Shown in pieces: positions 1-8,025 of a DNA stretch of 18,995 bases. Origin of the DNA: Nitrospinota bacterium (GTDB taxonomy: Bacteria > Nitrospinota > Nitrospinia > SZUA-224); assembly GCA_016212345.1 (NCBI GenBank), contig JACRGM010000139.1:1-18995 (forward strand), given 5' to 3'. Under the pieces are notes generated by a model, which saw nothing but the letters and a program-made list of their open reading frames with translations, did not search any database and was not told where the DNA came from. Every line of letters begins with the position of its first letter. Within the stretch, counting starts at the first letter, position 1. The translations under genes and the position numbers were made by a program.

Positions 1-710
1 ATGAAACATCCGGGCAGTATGTGGTGCTGCATCAGGAAGCCAGGCGGCTTCAGGTAGTAACCTGTAATGTAGCAGGACGAGATATCAATTCCTTTGTCGC
101 ACAGGCAAAAAAGGAAATCGGCTCCAGAGTTTTTTTGCCAGTCGGGATGTATGTGGAATTTAGAGGCGCTGCCGAGGCTCAGGCACGGTCCATACGTGAT
201 TTGTTGATTCATTCGTTACTCGCAGGTATTGGAATTATCCTGCTATTGTCAATTGTGACTGGAAATACTCGCAATTTGCTATTGGTGTTGATAAATTTAC
301 CCTTTGCGTTGGTTGGCGGAGTTCTCGCTGTGTTTGTTTCAGGCGGATGGCTCTCTATGGGTTCACTGGTGGGCTTTATAACAGTTTTTGGGATTACCCT
401 GCGTAATTCCGTTATGATGATTTCGCATTATAACCATCTGGTCTCTGTTGAAGAGATAAAATGGGGACTTGAAGCTGCTATCCGTGGCGCATCAGAACGG
501 CTTGCACCGATTCTCATGACCGCATTGGTTACCGCATTAGGACTGCTTCCATTAGCCATTGGCAGCGGAGCGCCTGGTCGTGAGATAGAAGGTCCAATGG
601 CAATGGTAATCCTCGGCGGTCTTGTAACCTCGACTGCCCTCAATCTCCTTGTATTGCCAGCCCTGGCACTCCGGTATGGCCGGTTTGAGAAGAAGGTAGA
701 AGTGGATTAA
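1..710 (+). CDS. RND heavy-metal/cation efflux pump, CusA/CzcA type, C-terminal fragment (5' partial)
   Basis: This is the last ~236 codons of an inner-membrane RND transporter. The frame is open from base 3 through the left edge, so the true start is outside the window. The GTG at 21 is internal, not a start. The fragment begins in the second periplasmic porter domain (VVTCNVAGRD, then PVGMYVEFRGAAEAQ) and continues into the last transmembrane helices: LLIHSLLAGIGIILLLSIVT, LLLVLINLPFALVGGVLAVF, SMGSLVGFITVFGITLRNSV and a final helix before LALRYGRFEKK. The GITLRNSVMMISHY and APILMTALVTALGLLPLA stretches are typical of the CzcA/CusA (HME-RND) branch, proton-driven pumps that export metal cations with a periplasmic adaptor and an outer-membrane channel. 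Those partners would lie upstream and are not visible. Arg codons are mostly CGN (11 of 14), unlike the AGR-rich neighbours, which suggests horizontal acquisition. The metal specificity cannot be read from this part. Confidence 0.9.
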   Translation, partial: ETSGQYVVLHQEARRLQVVTCNVAGRDINSFVAQAKKEIGSRVFLPVGMYVEFRGAAEAQARSIRDLLIHSLLAGIGIILLLSIVTGNTRNLLLVLINLPFALVGGVLAVFVSGGWLSMGSLVGFITVFGITLRNSVMMISHYNHLVSVEEIKWGLEAAIRGASERLAPILMTALVTALGLLPLAIGSGAPGREIEGPMAMVILGGLVTSTALNLLVLPALALRYGRFEKKVEVD

Positions 711-726
711 ATTTTATCTATAAACC

Positions 727-754
727 TTGACATTTTAAAAATCCATCTTATAAA
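727..754 (+). promoter_or_regulatory. sigma70-type promoter for the hsp20 gene
   Basis: A perfect -35 box TTGACA (727-732) is followed after 16 bases by TATAAA (749-754). It lies 86 bases before the Hsp20 start and just after the stop of the RND gene. I see no CIRCE-type inverted repeat here, so HrcA control is not indicated. The sequence CTTGACAT could also overlap a heat-shock sigma -35 box, but the -10 side does not match one well. Confidence 0.6.
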
Positions 755-839
755 AAGATTAAAAAGGTTACACAGTAAATGATCCGGATCATCAGGTATT
801 AAGAAGGATTAACATCTAAACAAAAAGGAGGAAATGACA

Positions 840-1280
840 ATGAGACTGGTAAAATGGAATCCAACAAAAGAAATGCCAACCTTGTTTGATAAGGTCTTTG
901 ATGATGACCTCTTTGGGATTGAGAGGTATGTAGACGACCTGTTTAGTGCATATAGGGAGCCCTCTGTGGATATATATGAAGATGAAAATGAGATTACACT
1001 TCAGGCAGATATCCCAGGAGTAGAAGAGAAGGATATTAAATTAGAGGTAAAGGATGGTCTCCTTACTTTAGAGGCAGAGAGGAGTGAGGAGAATGAGAAG
1101 AAAGATAAGAAATTCTTCAGAAGGGAGCTTCGCTACGGAGGATATAATAGGGCATTTACATTACCGAGATACGCTGACTATGAGAATATCAAGGCCAAAC
1201 TAGAGAAGGGTATATTAAAGGTCACTATTCCAAAAAAGGAAGAGGCAAAGACGAAGAAGATAGAGATTAACAGATTATAA
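840..1280 (+). CDS. Hsp20/alpha-crystallin small heat shock protein
   Basis: This is an ATP-independent holdase chaperone that binds unfolding proteins and forms cytoplasmic oligomers. From the chosen start it is 146 residues, normal for the family. A variable N-terminal arm (1-40, with FDKVFDDDLFGIERYVDDLF) precedes the alpha-crystallin domain (about 41-132), which ends in the conserved GILKVTIPK. A C-terminal I-x-I tail (IEI, 141-143) docks neighbouring subunits. Two in-frame ATGs exist, at 834 and 840. The strong AGGAGG (826-831) is only 2 bases from the first but 8 from the second, so 840 is preferred; the first would add only Met-Thr. It is a single-gene unit with its own promoter. It converges on the aldehyde dehydrogenase gene, with a hairpin and a 121-bp repeat between them. 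Confidence 0.93.
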   Translation: MRLVKWNPTKEMPTLFDKVFDDDLFGIERYVDDLFSAYREPSVDIYEDENEITLQADIPGVEEKDIKLEVKDGLLTLEAERSEENEKKDKKFFRRELRYGGYNRAFTLPRYADYENIKAKLEKGILKVTIPKKEEAKTKKIEINRL

Positions 1281-1292
1281 AAGATTATGTAG

Positions 1293-1314
1293 GGGCAGGC
1301 CAATGTGCCTGCCC
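1293..1314. terminator. GC-rich hairpin after hsp20, probable terminator-like element
   Basis: GGGCAGGC (1293-1300), a 6-base loop, then GCCTGCCC (1307-1314) make a perfect 8-bp stem 12 bases after the Hsp20 stop. No T-run follows on either strand, so it is not a canonical intrinsic terminator. It may be a short dispersed palindrome acting as a transcript end or 3' stabiliser. Confidence 0.45.
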
Positions 1315-1324
1315 TGAATATCTA

Positions 1325-1445
1325 TAGATTTCCATATAACAAATTACACGGCGTTATCAGTCGAAATCCTCGACGGCGTACCACTCAGTACGCCTTACGC
1401 GGATTTCTCCCTCTAGCCTTGTGTAATTTATTATCTGAAAATCTA
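1325..1445 (+). repeat. 121-bp MITE-like nested palindromic repeat, copy 1
   Basis: This is the first of three nearly identical 121-bp elements. The termini TAGATTT and AAATCTA open imperfect inverted repeats of about 25 bp (three mismatches). Inside are a second stem (AAATCC with GGATTT) and a central stem GGCGTAC-CACTCA-GTACGCC. The element is flanked by TA on both sides, as expected for a TA target-site duplication. It sits between the convergent hsp20 and aldehyde dehydrogenase genes. It differs from copy 3 at one position after the central stem (TTACGCGG here, TTACTCGG there). It encodes no credible protein. Confidence 0.85.
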
Positions 1446-1470
1446 TATAACCGTACATGTCAAGACATTT

Positions 1471-2958
1471 TTACCACTCATCAATCATCTGTGCCTTTTG
1501 TAGTTTTCCACTGAAGTCCACATAGATGGTCTTCCATTCAGTAAAGATATCAAGGGCGGTGGTACCTGCTTCACGATGACCATTCCCTGTACCCTTTGTC
1601 CCGCCAAATGGTAGGTGTATCTCGGCCCCAATGGTGGAGGAATTTATATATGTAATACCCGTATATATATCTCGCATGGCAATAAATGCCTTATTGATAT
1701 CCTGTGTATAAATCGCTGATGACAGACCATACTCAGTATCGTTTACTACATCTATTGCCTCTTCTAAACTCCCTATGGTAATTATAACAACAGTGGGACC
1801 AAATATTTCCTCTCTAGCTATACGCATATCCCTCTCTACATCGGTAAAGATAGTTGGTTTATAGAAATATCCATCAGCACAATCCCCTTCTTTGTATATC
1901 TCCCCACCTGTAAGGAGCTTTGCCCCTTCATCTATCCCAATCCTTGTATATTCATGGATCTTGTTCAATTGATTCTCATTTATTACAGGTCCAACATCTG
2001 TGGATTCGATTAGGCCATCACCGAGTTGGAGTGCCTCGGTCTTTGATATGAGCTTCTTGGTAAATCTTTTAACCACATCTTTATGTACCACCAGTCTACT
2101 TGCAGCAGTACACCTTTGACCTGTTGTCCCAAAGGCACCCCATACCGCACCTTCTACAGCCAGATCAATGTCTGCATCGTCCATAACGATTATGGCATTC
2201 TTCCCTCCCATCTCAAGGGAATATCTCTTCATATCCTTAGCACAGAGAGAGGCAACACCCTGCCCTACCTCTGTAGAGCCAGTAAAGGAGATCAGCTTGA
2301 CATCTTTGTGTGTGATCAATGGTTCACCTACATCCTTGCCCGACCCTGTAATGAGATTTAATACACCTCGAGGGAGACCACACTCTTCAAATATCTTTAT
2401 AAAATTGACAGCAGAGAGGGGGGTGTCTGTGGCAGGTTTAAAGACAACTGTATTCCCAGCCATAATAGCAGGGATCAGCTTCCATGATGGGATTGCCATA
2501 GGAAAATTCCAGGGGGTAATTGCCCCAACTATACCTACAGGGATACGGATACTCATACAAAACTTATCAGGGAGCTCAGAAGGGGTAGTTTCTCCCAAAA
2601 GTCTTCTCCCTTCTCCTGCAATATAGTATGTCATATCTATTGCCTCCTGGACATCCCCTATGCTCTCTTTAAGTACCTTACCCATCTCTCTTGTCATATC
2701 CCATGCCAACTCCTTCTTCCTTTTTAATAGGGTCTCTCCAACCTTAAATAGGATCTCTGCACGTTTTGGTGCGGGTCTCTTTTTCCAGCCCTCTCCTGCC
2801 TCAGATGCCGATACAATCCCTCTCTCAACATCTTCAGCAACTGACCTCTGAAAAACCCCAATTACCTCTTCCTTGTGAGCTGGGTTTCTATTCTCAAATA
2901 CCTCTCCTGAGACCGAATCGACCCATTCCCCATTAATATAGTTTTTATAGATATTCAT
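1471..2958 (-). CDS. NAD(P)-dependent aldehyde dehydrogenase family protein
   Basis: This soluble enzyme oxidises an aldehyde to a carboxylic acid with NAD(P)+. It has 495 residues, the usual length for the superfamily. Catalytic and binding features are all present: PWNFP with the oxyanion Asn151, the Rossmann motif FTGSTEVG (225-232), the general base Glu249 in SLEMGGKN, the nucleophile Cys283 in GTTGQRCTAASR, and EEIFGP (383-388). The C-terminal GAEIHLPFGGTKGTGNGHREAG places it in a clade of largely uncharacterised bacterial ALDHs rather than classical succinate-semialdehyde or betaine-aldehyde enzymes; I infer this from memory of the family, and the substrate is unknown. The ATG at 2958 is preceded by an AGGTAGGTG-like site. 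It lies 59 bases downstream of accC and may be co-transcribed with it, but the link to biotin carboxylase is not obvious metabolically. Confidence 0.93.
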   Translation of the reverse strand: MNIYKNYINGEWVDSVSGEVFENRNPAHKEEVIGVFQRSVAEDVERGIVSASEAGEGWKKRPAPKRAEILFKVGETLLKRKKELAWDMTREMGKVLKESIGDVQEAIDMTYYIAGEGRRLLGETTPSELPDKFCMSIRIPVGIVGAITPWNFPMAIPSWKLIPAIMAGNTVVFKPATDTPLSAVNFIKIFEECGLPRGVLNLITGSGKDVGEPLITHKDVKLISFTGSTEVGQGVASLCAKDMKRYSLEMGGKNAIIVMDDADIDLAVEGAVWGAFGTTGQRCTAASRLVVHKDVVKRFTKKLISKTEALQLGDGLIESTDVGPVINENQLNKIHEYTRIGIDEGAKLLTGGEIYKEGDCADGYFYKPTIFTDVERDMRIAREEIFGPTVVIITIGSLEEAIDVVNDTEYGLSSAIYTQDINKAFIAMRDIYTGITYINSSTIGAEIHLPFGGTKGTGNGHREAGTTALDIFTEWKTIYVDFSGKLQKAQMIDEW

Positions 2959-2989
2959 CCGAGAACACCTACCTTTATAGAACTGATCT

Positions 2990-3017
2990 TTTTAGAGACC
3001 ACATTTTAGAGACCACA
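2990..3017. repeat. perfect 14-bp tandem duplication between accC and the ALDH gene
   Basis: TTTTAGAGACCACA occurs twice head-to-tail (2990-3003 and 3004-3017), ending exactly where the accC stop codon begins (3018-3020). It looks like a recent slippage or short tandem duplication; no function is evident. Confidence 0.8.
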
Positions 3018-4355
3018 TTATTTTTTATTATACCTCTCCAAAAAATCTGTATAAAATTCCCCTTTAATAAAATCATTATCCCTTAATAACCTTTTGTAAA
3101 AGGGGATAGTGGTCTTTATTCCCTCAACATGGAATTCCTCTAGTGCCCACTTCATCTTCATCAAGGCCTCACCCCTGTCTTTACCATGAACAATCAGTTT
3201 TGCTATCAATGAGTCATAATAGGGAAGGATATAATAATCACAGTAAATAGCAGTATCAACCCTTATACCTGGTCCACTTGGAAGATTAAGGGCGGTTATC
3301 CTCCCCGGAGATGGGATAAATCTGTCTGGATCCTCAGCATTTATCCTGCACTCAATACTATGCCCCCAAAATCTTATATCCTTCTGGGTTAATCCTAATC
3401 TCTCCCCAGCAGATATCCTTATCTGTTCCTTTATTAGGTCTATCCCTGTTATCATCTCTGTGACAGGGTGTTCTACCTGTATCCTTGTATTGACCTCCAT
3501 AAAATAGTAATTATCTCCGCATACAAGGAACTCTATAGTCCCAACACTGTTATAGCCTACCTCTTTAGCAATCCTGATCGCTGTATCTCCGATCTCCTTA
3601 CGCAATTTTGGGCTTATAATAACAGCAGGTGACTCCTCCAATAACTTCTGATACCTCCTCTGTATAGAACAATCCCTCTCGCCAAGTTGAACCATATTAC
3701 CCCAATCATCACACAATATCTGGATCTCTATATGCTTTGGCCTTTCCATATACTTTTCAATATATAATTGGGAATTACCGAAGCTAGTACCCGCTTCAGA
3801 CTGAGCCATTATAAATGAATCCTTTAAGTCTTCCTCTTTCCTTACAATCTTAATGCCTCTACCACCACCACCAGCAGAGGACTTAATCATTAGAGGATAA
3901 CCTATCTCATTGGCAATCTCCCTTGCCTCCTCATGTCTCCTTACCTTCTCAATGCTTCCAGGGAGTACAGGAATCCCTACTCGTCTCAATATATCCCGTG
4001 CCTTGGCCTTATCTCCCAACAGTCTGATATTCTCTGCTGATGGCCCAATAAATTTTATACCGCATTTATTGCAGATATCAGCAAAATCAGGATTCTCTGC
4101 CAGAAAACCGTATCCAGGATGTATGGCATCTGAACCTGTAATCTCTGCTGCACTAATGATACTAGGGATATTCAGGTATGTCCTCGAACTATCAACCGGC
4201 CCAATACATACTGTCTCATCAGCAAATCTGACATGTAAAGAATTGACATCACATTTAGAATGTACTGCAACCGTCTTAATCCTAAGTTCCTTGCATGCCC
4301 GTATTATCCTTAGGGCTATCTCTCCACGATTAGCAATAAGTATCTTCTTAAACAT
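3018..4355 (-). CDS. accC: Biotin carboxylase subunit of acetyl-CoA carboxylase
   Basis: This enzyme uses ATP and bicarbonate to carboxylate biotin on the carrier protein, the first half-reaction of acetyl-CoA carboxylase in fatty-acid synthesis. From the chosen start it has 445 residues, close to E. coli AccC (449). Visible features: MFKKILIANRGEIALR at the N-terminus, Lys116 and Lys158 for ATP, the glycine-rich loop GGGGRG (162-167), ERDCSIQRRYQKLLEE (226-241), metal ligands Glu275 and Glu287, and the active site NTRIQVEHP (289-297) with Arg291 and Glu295, then Arg337. Each catalytic residue is one position below E. coli numbering, so the active site is complete. The reading frame extends upstream to 4382, but the ATG at 4355 has GAGGAAGGA directly in front and matches the family start. 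That upstream site belongs to the TTTTCAGAGGAA leader repeat. It lies 57 bases downstream of accB; no accA/accD is in the window. Confidence 0.96.
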   Translation of the reverse strand: MFKKILIANRGEIALRIIRACKELRIKTVAVHSKCDVNSLHVRFADETVCIGPVDSSRTYLNIPSIISAAEITGSDAIHPGYGFLAENPDFADICNKCGIKFIGPSAENIRLLGDKAKARDILRRVGIPVLPGSIEKVRRHEEAREIANEIGYPLMIKSSAGGGGRGIKIVRKEEDLKDSFIMAQSEAGTSFGNSQLYIEKYMERPKHIEIQILCDDWGNMVQLGERDCSIQRRYQKLLEESPAVIISPKLRKEIGDTAIRIAKEVGYNSVGTIEFLVCGDNYYFMEVNTRIQVEHPVTEMITGIDLIKEQIRISAGERLGLTQKDIRFWGHSIECRINAEDPDRFIPSPGRITALNLPSGPGIRVDTAIYCDYYILPYYDSLIAKLIVHGKDRGEALMKMKWALEEFHVEGIKTTIPFYKRLLRDNDFIKGEFYTDFLERYNKK

Positions 4356-4358
4356 TCC

Positions 4359-4410
4359 TTCCTCTGAAAATAGCCCCCTCATATAGTTAGGAATAGGGTT
4401 TCCTCTGAAG
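4359..4410 (-). promoter_or_regulatory. accB-accC spacer with two TTCAGAGGAA leader motifs, the second being the accC RBS
   Basis: On the minus strand, CTTCAGAGGAA (4400-4410) follows the accB stop by two bases, and CTATTTTCAGAGGAA (4359-4373) precedes the accC ATG by three bases. The second provides the ribosome binding site. Both match the core of a motif found before lgt, the UPF0104 gene and the coiled-coil gene. The duplicated arrangement resembles the lspA-lgt spacer. Confidence 0.6.
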
Positions 4411-4412
4411 AT

Positions 4413-4844
4413 CTATAGGGGCTCAATGTAAAAAAGAGGCTCCCCATACTCTACTGGGTTACCATCCTCAACTAAAATAGATACGATCTTCCCATTTAAC
4501 TCTGATTCAATCTCATTCATCAGTTTCATGGCCTCAATGATACAGAGTATCTGTCCCTTTTTAACAATATCACCTACCTTTACATAAGGATCTACCCCAG
4601 GAGAAGGGGCCATATAAAATGTACCCACCATGGGGGACTCGATTATCACCAGATTCTTATCTCGATCATCCTTTATAGAAGGTCTCTTTGTTAAGGCTAT
4701 AACCTCTTTTGTGGGAGGGAAATCTACCCCTGGCTCACTCCTTTTTAGTTTAATCCTTACACCTGATTCCTCAATCTCCAGCTCTGATAATATCTTATTC
4801 TTCTCAAAAAAATTTACTAATATCTTCAGTTGTTTTATATCCAT
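4413..4844 (-). CDS. accB: Biotin carboxyl carrier protein of acetyl-CoA carboxylase
   Basis: This carries biotin between the biotin carboxylase and carboxyltransferase sites of acetyl-CoA carboxylase. It has 143 residues, slightly shorter than E. coli AccB. The N-terminal dimerisation segment (MDIKQLKILVNFFEKNKILS) is followed by a short linker (about 40-66). The biotinyl domain follows: ESPMVGTFYMAPSP, the thumb-like PGVDPYVKVG, and the biotinylated Lys107 in IEAMKLMNEIE. ATG at 4844 has AAAGGAAG six bases upstream. It lies 12 bases after the Xaa-Pro aminopeptidase gene and before accC, so the three are probably co-transcribed. In many bacteria efp lies between the peptidase and accB; it is absent here. 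Confidence 0.96.
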   Translation of the reverse strand: MDIKQLKILVNFFEKNKILSELEIEESGVRIKLKRSEPGVDFPPTKEVIALTKRPSIKDDRDKNLVIIESPMVGTFYMAPSPGVDPYVKVGDIVKKGQILCIIEAMKLMNEIESELNGKIVSILVEDGNPVEYGEPLFYIEPL

Positions 4845-4856
4845 CTATACTTCCTT

Positions 4857-5927
4857 TTAAATCACCATGAATTCCCTATTTATACCTGATGTTAATACCT
4901 CACAACCATCAACAGTAACCACGACCATATCCTCTATCCTTATACCTCCCCATCCGGGTATATATATACCAGGTTCGATAGTAAAGACCATACCTTTTTC
5001 AATAATAACCTCCTCATCCCATGCAATTTTAGGAGATTCATGGACAGCAAGTCCAACTCCATGACCTGTCCCATGTCCAAAGTTATCACCATAACCTCCC
5101 TCTGAGATAATATTACGGGTCATGGCATCGATCTCTTTAGCCATGATCCCAGGGCTGATTGACTCTATTGCCCTGCTCTGGGCAAGTCTTACAAGTTTAT
5201 ATATATCTTCCTCTCTTTTGTGTGGCTTACCAACTACAACTGTCCGAGTTATATCAGAATTATATCCCATATATTTAGCACCCAGGTCAAGTATTATCAA
5301 ATCACCATCTGAGATAACCTTATCTCCAGCCCTCCCATGAGGAAGGGCAGATCTCTCTCCTGAGGTAACTATTAGATCAAAAGGCTCTCCTTCTGAATCT
5401 CCCTTTCTGAGTTGATACCCTATCTCTGCACATATCTCCTTTTCCTTTAATCCTCTCTTAACTATATCATTTATCCTCAGGAAGACCTTCTCAATAATCT
5501 GACCCCCCTTTTTTATATACTCTATCTCAGAGGGTTCTTTTATAACCCTTATATCCTCTACTATATTGACACATGGTATGAGTTCTACACCATTTAATCC
5601 CTTTTTCAGGGCATCAAAAAAGGCATAACTGATATGCAGTGATTCAAAGCCAACCCTCTTAAGCCATAGAGAGCTTAGATGATCTATAATACCTTTCTTC
5701 TGTTTTTTATACTCCTTTATCTCAAATCCCTTTACCTCTCCCTCTGCCTGAGTACGATACCTAAAGTCTGTCAAAAAGAATGACCCCTTTTGGGTTATAA
5801 GAATTGCAGAGGCTGAACCCGTGAAACCGGTTAGATATCGAATATTTTCATAATTGAGTATCAAGAAGGCATCAAGTTGGAGAGAAGATATCCTCTCTTG
5901 AACCTTTTCTAAACGATCTTCTAACAA
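4857..5927 (-). CDS. Xaa-Pro aminopeptidase / M24 family peptidase
   Basis: This cytoplasmic metallopeptidase removes N-terminal residues next to proline. It has 356 residues, the usual size of the short Xaa-Pro peptidases found beside accB. A creatinase-like N-terminal domain (1-125, with LNYENIRYLTGFTGSASAIL) precedes the pita-bread catalytic domain. Metal ligands are Asp214 and Asp225 (LDLGAKYMGYNSDITRT), His289 (GHGTGHGVGLAVHE), Glu318 (FTIEPG) and Glu332 (IRIEDMV), with His296 also conserved, so it should be active. The start codon is TTG at 5927, with GAGGTG upstream; no ATG fits the N-terminus better. It follows the htrA stop by 20 bases. It could be called PepP or PepQ-like; I would not separate aminopeptidase from prolidase on sequence alone. 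Confidence 0.92.
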   Translation of the reverse strand: MLEDRLEKVQERISSLQLDAFLILNYENIRYLTGFTGSASAILITQKGSFFLTDFRYRTQAEGEVKGFEIKEYKKQKKGIIDHLSSLWLKRVGFESLHISYAFFDALKKGLNGVELIPCVNIVEDIRVIKEPSEIEYIKKGGQIIEKVFLRINDIVKRGLKEKEICAEIGYQLRKGDSEGEPFDLIVTSGERSALPHGRAGDKVISDGDLIILDLGAKYMGYNSDITRTVVVGKPHKREEDIYKLVRLAQSRAIESISPGIMAKEIDAMTRNIISEGGYGDNFGHGTGHGVGLAVHESPKIAWDEEVIIEKGMVFTIEPGIYIPGWGGIRIEDMVVVTVDGCEVLTSGINREFMVI

Positions 5928-5947
5928 GATAAGATATCACCTCACTG

Positions 5948-7084
5948 CTATGATATTGGTTCCTCTTCTATCCCTACCTCAAACTCTTCATTACTTCCAA
6001 AACGAAAAACTAGTATCTTCACCTTTTTCCCCACAGGTGTACCTGCAACAAGATTACGGAGTTGATTAGGATCTTTGATCTCTTTGTCATTGTACTCTAG
6101 GATAATATCCCCCTGTCTCAGACCCCCCTTATAGGCTGGTCCTCTTTCCGTTGCCTCTGCAATAAGTGCCCCTTGAATACCTTTTAGCTTAAAATGCTCG
6201 GCAATCTCCTGAGTTACTGGTTGAATAACAACCCCTAACCACCCACGTACTACTTCACCTTTCTCAATCAACTCATACATCACTTCTTTTGCCATATTAA
6301 TAGGAATAGCAAAACCGATTCCCTGATAACCACCGCTTTGGGAGAAGATAGCTGTATTAATACCAATCACAGTCCCATCTAGGCTAACTAATGGGCCACC
6401 ACTGTTACCAGGGTTAATGGCAGCATCAGTCTGTAGAAAGTCTTCATAGTCAGCAATCCCTACATTAGCACGTCCTTTGGCACTGATAATACCCACAGTT
6501 ACAGTTTGTGCCAACCCAAAGGGTGTACCTATGGCAATAACCCAGTCCCCTACTTCAAGCTTATCTGAATCTCCTAGTTTAGCTATTGGAAGATCACTAT
6601 CATCGATCTTGATAACTGCTACATCTGTCTTTGGATCACTACCAACAACCTTAGCATTAAATTCTTTCTTATCAGCAAGGGTGACCTTAATCTTATCAGC
6701 ATTGGCTACTACATGGTTATTTGTAAGGACATAGCCTTGCTGACTTACAATAACCCCTGAACCCAAACTCTGTCGTACAAACTCCCTTCGCCGAGGTGTT
6801 CCGAAAAAGAATTCCTCCAGAGGGTTGAAATTCCTTTGAGTAACTAATGTCTGTTGGGTACTTATATGGACCACAGCAGGTTTAACAGCCTTGGCTACAA
6901 CAGAAAAGGTTTGAGCTGTTCTTCTAATGTCGGTGATCTCCTCCTTTAAATTTGCCTGTTCTTCTACTATAGCCTTGGATACCATCTTCCTCGGAGGTGA
7001 TGATGAAGTAAGATAGTTAAGGGCTATAAGCCCCGAAATGGCAAGTACTATAAGAAAGATATTTCGACTTGATTTGATATGCAT
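5948..7084 (-). CDS. HtrA/Deg-family serine protease with one PDZ domain, membrane-anchored
   Basis: This periplasmic quality-control protease has 378 residues. One N-terminal hydrophobic helix (about 9-26, NIFLIVLAISGLIALNYL) without an obvious cleavage site suggests a membrane anchor. The trypsin-like domain carries the complete triad His124 (TNNHVV), Asp154 (KTDVAVI) and Ser228 (INPGNSGGP). A single PDZ domain follows (about 283-370, GWLGVVIQPVTQEIAEHF). One PDZ plus an anchor matches the DegS/HtrA-like layout rather than two-PDZ DegP. The loop with EEFFFGTPRRREFVRQSLGSG is the LA-type loop of the family. ATG at 7084 overlaps the rluD stop as TAATG, indicating translational coupling. The Xaa-Pro aminopeptidase gene starts 20 bases downstream. 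Confidence 0.94.
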   Translation of the reverse strand: MHIKSSRNIFLIVLAISGLIALNYLTSSSPPRKMVSKAIVEEQANLKEEITDIRRTAQTFSVVAKAVKPAVVHISTQQTLVTQRNFNPLEEFFFGTPRRREFVRQSLGSGVIVSQQGYVLTNNHVVANADKIKVTLADKKEFNAKVVGSDPKTDVAVIKIDDSDLPIAKLGDSDKLEVGDWVIAIGTPFGLAQTVTVGIISAKGRANVGIADYEDFLQTDAAINPGNSGGPLVSLDGTVIGINTAIFSQSGGYQGIGFAIPINMAKEVMYELIEKGEVVRGWLGVVIQPVTQEIAEHFKLKGIQGALIAEATERGPAYKGGLRQGDIILEYNDKEIKDPNQLRNLVAGTPVGKKVKILVFRFGSNEEFEVGIEEEPIS

Positions 7085-8025
7085 TAATTATTATTCCTCA
7101 ATGCCCCTAATATCCTTTTTATATCCTCAGGAAGAGGGGCATTAAATTCCATGTATATCCCTGTCTTTGGATGGACAAAGCCTAGTAGATGGGCATGTAA
7201 GGCCTGCCGTTTTGCTGGGACTTGATATTTACTATACCTTTTATTCCTCCCATAGATCTTGTCACCTAAAACAGGATATCCAATATGGGAGAGGTGTACC
7301 CTTATCTGATGCGTACGTCCTGTCTTTAATCTTAGTTCGAGTAAGGTATGATCCTTCAATCTCTCTATTACCCGAAATTCAGTAACCGCTCTTTTCCCCT
7401 TTTGCATAGTAACAGACATCTTTTTACGGTCAGTTATGTGTCTCCCAATATTGGTCTCTATATTTCCAATTTCATCCTTCAAGACCCCTTTTACAATAGC
7501 AGTATAGCCCCTTATGATTGTCCTTTCCTTCAACTGTTTCGACAGTCCTTGATGAGTAAGATCATCCTTTGCTACCATAAGGAGGCCAGAGGTATCCTTG
7601 TCGAGCCTATGTACGATACCAGGTCTTTCTGTTCCACCAATCCCTGACAAATTCTTGCAATGATATAAGAGGGCATTCACCATTGTCCCTGTACAATTTC
7701 CGACACTAGGGTGAACAACCAAGCCAGCCTGTTTGTTTACAACTATTACAGAATCATCCTCGTAAACTATATCAAGTGGGATATTCTCTGGTTCTATAGA
7801 TAAGGGTTTAGTTTGGGGTATTGTTATTAAGATACTATCCCCACCTTTTAGATTATAATTCGTTTTGACAATACCTCTGTTTACAGTTATCTTCCCCTCA
7901 GTGATAAGCCTCTGAATCTGGGTCCTAGATATACCAAACCTCTTTTTTGCAAGATAGAGGTCCAAACGATCATTAGAATCAATAGATGATACAATATATT
8001 GTTTTACATCTTTTGTCTTTTCCAT
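7084..8025 (-). CDS. RluA/RluD-family rRNA pseudouridine synthase
   Basis: This enzyme converts specific uridines in structured RNA, probably 23S rRNA, to pseudouridine. It has 313 residues, matching RluD/YlyB. An N-terminal S4 RNA-binding domain (about 18-70, RLDLYLAKKRFGISRTQIQRLI) leads into the catalytic domain. That domain has VVNKQAGLVVHPS (95-107), the signature HRLDKDTSGLLMVAK with catalytic Asp142, and GRTHQIRVHLSHIGYPVLGD (236-255). All core motifs are intact. In many bacteria this gene follows lspA; here lgt intervenes. ATG at 8025 has only a weak purine stretch in front, while the AGGAGGAAGGAGG run just after the lgt stop is about 50 bases too far upstream. Its target position (1911/1915/1917 as for RluD, or another) cannot be read from the sequence. 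Confidence 0.94.
   Translation of the reverse strand: MEKTKDVKQYIVSSIDSNDRLDLYLAKKRFGISRTQIQRLITEGKITVNRGIVKTNYNLKGGDSILITIPQTKPLSIEPENIPLDIVYEDDSVIVVNKQAGLVVHPSVGNCTGTMVNALLYHCKNLSGIGGTERPGIVHRLDKDTSGLLMVAKDDLTHQGLSKQLKERTIIRGYTAIVKGVLKDEIGNIETNIGRHITDRKKMSVTMQKGKRAVTEFRVIERLKDHTLLELRLKTGRTHQIRVHLSHIGYPVLGDKIYGRNKRYSKYQVPAKRQALHAHLLGFVHPKTGIYMEFNAPLPEDIKRILGALRNNN

Noticed and set aside
1305..1514. Open frame reading RFPYNKLHGVISRNPRRRTT through repeat copy 1
   Set aside because: The same peptide appears in the frame at 13104-13391 because both translate the 121-bp repeat. There is no ribosome binding site, and the flanking parts are unrelated. Databases may hold many such false proteins.
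2168..2626. Plus-strand open frame of 152 codons within the aldehyde dehydrogenase gene
   Set aside because: It is a shadow of a fully conserved coding region on the other strand, with no independent evidence.
4356..4382. Upstream ATG at 4382 as the accC start
   Set aside because: The extra nine residues do not match the family, and the leader repeat with the ribosome binding site lies within them. MFKKILIANRGEIA at 4355 is the conserved start.
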